Shown here: positions 61,388-64,000 of the stretch, in pieces
How positions within the stretch are numbered: position 1 is the stretch's first letter
Layout: the number at the start of each line of letters is the position of its first letter
Program-made: the position numbers and the translations under genes
DNA from: CADCTP01 sp963849885
GTDB lineage: Bacteria > Actinomycetota > Actinomycetes > Mycobacteriales > CADCTP01
Direction: 5' to 3'
DNA: 64,000 nt
Assembly (NCBI GenBank): GCA_963849885.1
Contig: CAWKIV010000020.1
Location: 310,001-374,000, forward strand
The notes under the pieces: generated by a model
The model's database searches: none
Told to the model about the DNA's origin: nothing
What the model saw: only the letters and a program-made list of their open reading frames with translations

Positions 61388-62365
61388 TCAGACGGCCAGC
61401 ACCACCTTGCCGACGTGCTCGCCGGCCTCGACCACGCGGTGCGCCTCCGCCGCCTCGGCCATCGGCAGCACCCGGTCGATGACCGGCCGCACGCTGCCGT
61501 CCTCGACCCACGGCCAGACCCGCTCCCGGACCGCGGCCACGATCGCCGCCTTCTCCCCGGGCGGCCGGGCCCGCAGCGCGGTCGCGGCGACCGTGGCCCG
61601 CTTGCGCAGCAGCCGGCCCAGGTCCAGCTCGGCCTTCGCGCCGCCCTGCAGGCCGATCACCATCAGCCGCCCGTTCGGCGCCAGCGCGTCCACGTTGCGG
61701 GCCAGGTAGGCCGCGCCCATGTTGTCGAGGATGACGTCGACCCCGCGGTCGCCGGTCTCCTCCCGGGCCCGGGCGACGAAGTCCTCGTCCCGGTAGTCGA
61801 TCGCGGCGTCCGCGCCGAGCTGGAGGCAGCGCTCCCGCTTGGCCGCGCTGCCGGCGGTGCACAGCACCCGGGCCCCGAGCCGCTTGGCCACCTGGATGGC
61901 GTGGGTGCCGATGCCGGACGCGCCGCCGTGCACCAGGAACGTCTCGCCCTCGCGCAGGTGGGCGAGCTGGCCGACGTTCGACCACACCGTGCAGGCGACC
62001 TCGGGCAGCGCCGCGGCCTCCGGCAGGGACAGCCCGGCCGGCACCGGCAGCAGCTGGCCGGCCGGGACCGCCACCCGCTCCGCGTACCCGCCGCCGCTGA
62101 GCAGCGCGCACACCTCGGTGCCGACGGGCCAGCCGGTCACCCCGTCGCCGAGCGCGGCCACCCGGCCCGCGCACTCCAGCCCCGGGTACGGCGAGGCGCC
62201 CGGCGGCGGCGCGTAGTGGCCCTGCCGCTGCAGGAGGTCGGCCCGGTTGACCGCGCCGGCGACGACCTCGACGAGCACCTCGCCGGGTCCCGGCGCCGGG
62301 TCCGGCACCTCCGTCCACTCCAGCACCTCGGGACCGCCGGGCTCGCGGATCGTGATGGCCTGCAC
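61388..62365 (-). CDS. NAD(P)H:quinone oxidoreductase, zinc-free MDR type (PIG3-like)
   Basis: A 325-residue medium-chain reductase. PGPGEVLVEVVAGAVNRADLLQRQG and PYPGLECAGRVAALGDGV form the N-terminal domain, HGGASGIGTHAIQVAKRLGARV the nucleotide loop, and DVILDNMGAAYLARN the middle. It lacks the structural-zinc cysteines. It reduces quinones or enones with NADPH. A TAGGCT box lies 6 nt before GTG 62365, divergent from the flavoprotein gene. Confidence 0.92.
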   Translation of the reverse strand: MQAITIREPGGPEVLEWTEVPDPAPGPGEVLVEVVAGAVNRADLLQRQGHYAPPPGASPYPGLECAGRVAALGDGVTGWPVGTEVCALLSGGGYAERVAVPAGQLLPVPAGLSLPEAAALPEVACTVWSNVGQLAHLREGETFLVHGGASGIGTHAIQVAKRLGARVLCTAGSAAKRERCLQLGADAAIDYRDEDFVARAREETGDRGVDVILDNMGAAYLARNVDALAPNGRLMVIGLQGGAKAELDLGRLLRKRATVAATALRARPPGEKAAIVAAVRERVWPWVEDGSVRPVIDRVLPMAEAAEAHRVVEAGEHVGKVVLAV

Positions 62366-62407
62366 CGGCCCAGCCTAGGAGGGCGGCGTACCGCCTAGAG
62401 TCCGGGC

Positions 62408-63580
62408 GTGGGCCACTACGGCGACTTCCAGAACGAGATCTACCTGCAGGCGCTCGGCGGCACCGTCCCGGCCTACCCGGTGGAGGCCGGGGAGCTGGAG
62501 CGGGTCGCCGCCGAGGCGATGTCCGACCGCACCCGGGGGTACGTCGCGGGCGGCGCCGGCTCCGAGCGGACGATGGCGGCCAACCTGGCCGCGTTCGACC
62601 GGTGGCGGCTGCTGCCGCGGATGTTCCGCGGGGTGACCGCCCGCGACCTGTCCACCACCGTGTGCGGGACCGCGCTGCCGGCGCCGGTGCTGCTGGCCCC
62701 GGTCGGCGTGCTCAGCATCGTGCACCCGGACGCGGAGCGGGCGGTGGCCCGGGCCGCGGCCGGCCTCGGGCTGCCGATGGTGCTGTCCTGCGCGGCGTCC
62801 ACCTCGATCGAGGACGTGCGGGCCGAGCTGGGCGACGCCCCCGGCTGGTTCCAGCTCTACTGGCCGAACGACCGCGGCATCGCCCGCAGCCTGGTCCAGC
62901 GGGCCGAGGCGGCCGGCTACGGCGCGATCGTGGTCACGCTCGACACCTGGCAGCTCGGCTGGCGGCCGCGTGACCTGGTCACCGGCTACCTGCCGTTCCT
63001 GGTCGGCGAGGGGCTGGCCAACTACCTGTCCGACCCGGAGTTCCGGGCCGGGCTGGCCAAGCCACCGGAGGAGGACCCGCAGGGCGCCGTGCTGCGCTGG
63101 ATCCAGACCTTCGCCGACCCGGCGCTGACCTGGGCCGACCTCGCCTGGCTGCGCGAGCAGACGGCGCTGCCGGTGCTGGTCAAGGGGGTGCTGCACCGGG
63201 ACGACGCGCGGGCCGCGCTGGACGCCGGGGTGGCCGGCATCGTGGTGTCCAACCACGGCGGCCGGCAGGTCGACGGGTCGGTCGCCGCGCTCGACTGCCT
63301 GCCCGCGGTGGTGGACGCCGTGCACGGCCGGGTCCCGGTGCTGCTCGACTCCGGCGTCCGCACCGGCGCCGACGTGGTCAAGGCCCTCGCCCTCGGCGCC
63401 GCCGCGGTCCTGCTCGGCCGCCCGTACGTGCACGGGCTGGCCCTGGGCGGCGAGGAGGGCGTCCGGCACGTGCTGCGCTGCCTGCTCGCCGACCTCGACA
63501 TCGCGCTGGCCCTGACCGGCCACCGGTCACTGGCCGAGCTCTCCCCGGCCGCCCTCGCTCCGCGGGATCAGATCCAGTAG
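62408..63580 (+). CDS. FMN-dependent alpha-hydroxy-acid oxidase, lactate 2-monooxygenase-like
   Basis: A 390-residue TIM-barrel flavoprotein. The catalytic His is in VVSNHGGRQVDG, with VLVKGVLHRDDARAALDAGV before it and DSGVRTGADVVKALALGAAAVLLGRPYVHGLALGG binding FMN phosphate. The insert PFLVGEGLANYLSDPEF and the N-terminus GHYGDFQNEIYLQAL resemble lactate 2-monooxygenase, which turns lactate to acetate and CO2. If so, it could feed the acetate economy. A TAGAGT box lies 6 nt before the GTG. Confidence 0.9.
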   Translation: MGHYGDFQNEIYLQALGGTVPAYPVEAGELERVAAEAMSDRTRGYVAGGAGSERTMAANLAAFDRWRLLPRMFRGVTARDLSTTVCGTALPAPVLLAPVGVLSIVHPDAERAVARAAAGLGLPMVLSCAASTSIEDVRAELGDAPGWFQLYWPNDRGIARSLVQRAEAAGYGAIVVTLDTWQLGWRPRDLVTGYLPFLVGEGLANYLSDPEFRAGLAKPPEEDPQGAVLRWIQTFADPALTWADLAWLREQTALPVLVKGVLHRDDARAALDAGVAGIVVSNHGGRQVDGSVAALDCLPAVVDAVHGRVPVLLDSGVRTGADVVKALALGAAAVLLGRPYVHGLALGGEEGVRHVLRCLLADLDIALALTGHRSLAELSPAALAPRDQIQ

Positions 63581-64000
63581 GTGTCGTGGCGGCGGTAGAA
63601 GTCCTGCCACGCCGCCTCGTCCATCGCCTCCCGGCGGGCCGCGTCGGCGAGGGTCTCGAAGTAGTCCTCCCGCGGCGCGCCCGGCGCGAAGAGGATCAGC
63701 ATGGACGCCGGCTCCCCGGACTCGTTGCGGAAGCCGTGGATGCCGCCCTCGGGCACGTAGAGGAAGTCGCCGGCCACCGCGTCCCGCCAGCCCGACCCGT
63801 CGTGCAGCCGGACCTGTCCACTGAGGACGTAGAACGACTCGGAGATCGTCTTGTGGAAGTGCGGGTCCGGCCCGCTCCGGCCCGGCCCCATGTCCCACCG
63901 GTAGAGCCCGAACTGGCCGTGCGTGGAGGCGCCGGTGGCCAGGTAGGCGGCGCCGCCGCCGGAGGCGTGGGCCAGCTCGGACGGGTGGTCGTGCGGGCGG
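63568..64000 (-). CDS. Cupin-domain protein (N-terminus outside the window)
   Basis: The minus strand is open from the stop at 63568 to the right edge. The metal-binding motif PHFHKTISESFYVLSGQ is the cupin GX5HXH-like motif 1, and VAGDFLYVPEGGIHGFRN is motif 2. The region upstream of ATG 63891 reads on as protein (HASGGGAAYLATG, FGLYRWDMGPG), so that ATG is internal and the gene is cut by the window. Its last 13 bp overlap the convergent flavoprotein gene. Function unknown; dioxygenase or sugar-binding roles are possible. Confidence 0.85.
   Translation of the reverse strand, partial: RPHDHPSELAHASGGGAAYLATGASTHGQFGLYRWDMGPGRSGPDPHFHKTISESFYVLSGQVRLHDGSGWRDAVAGDFLYVPEGGIHGFRNESGEPASMLILFAPGAPREDYFETLADAARREAMDEAAWQDFYRRHDTYWI

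Overview
The window is very GC-rich (clearly above 70 percent by eye), densely packed, and full of GTG starts, ATGA/GTGA stop-start overlaps and leaderless-looking promoters. It carries a Bpa-type proteasome activator, F420/PPOX-type small oxidoreductases, an AfsR-like BTAD regulator, an ECF42-type sigma factor with a YCII partner, and a pheA-metallopeptidase-serS-HAD neighbourhood. Together these point to a filamentous actinomycete. The style fits Micromonosporaceae or a relative, but the family is inference.

Layout. 1-2.3 kb: a PLP lyase (cut by the left edge) coupled to an MFSD2/MelB-like transporter. 2.3-6.7 kb: two tandem DUF485 + sodium:solute symporter pairs (acetate-type), with a CRP-like site before the second. 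7-10.6 kb: membrane protein, rhodanese, RecQ helicase with an SH3-like tail, small zinc protein. 10.7-12.5 kb: TPP riboswitch controlling a CytX-type permease and a PPOX protein. 12.5-18 kb: DinB-SnoaL fusion, BTAD regulator, broken winged-helix gene. 18-28.9 kb: fatty acyl-CoA ligase, YCII, P450, GDPD, MarR with a DrrAB-type exporter, renalase-like oxidase, anti-sigma-like ATPase, DUF5926, CYTH-like protein and arginine deiminase. 29-35.7 kb: SDR, a nucleotidyltransferase behind a leaderless Cys-Cys micro-ORF, malic enzyme, peptide deformylase.

35.7-39.7 kb: a tyrosine/homogentisate catabolic block (hmgA divergent from unknown gene - iclR - fumarylacetoacetase) with two 17-bp palindromic operators between the arms. 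39.7-44.5 kb: DksA-like protein, CAP-domain protein, and a nickel-pincer (larB-larC) operon ending in a GDT1/TMEM165 transporter. 44.5-47.1 kb: a lower-GC island with an XRE regulator carrying an unrecognised C-terminal domain and a GT-A-like glycosyltransferase; this is the best candidate for an undescribed system. 47-64 kb: GNAT, pheA, VOC, AraC, ECF42/YCII, SnoaL, GroES-like, metallopeptidase, Tat-exported DUF1800/DUF1501 pair, serS-HAD, neutral zinc peptidase, bpa, cysteine-desulfurase-like protein, quinone reductase, lactate monooxygenase-like flavoprotein and a cupin cut by the right edge.

Two kinds of dispersed DNA element recur: an ungapped 68-nt stem-loop repeat at 2344 and 58661, and CTAG-flanked inverted repeats at 19726 and 34669. 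Six single-base frameshifts across otherwise intact genes suggest residual sequence errors. No tRNA, rRNA, CRISPR array, prophage or intact insertion sequence was seen.
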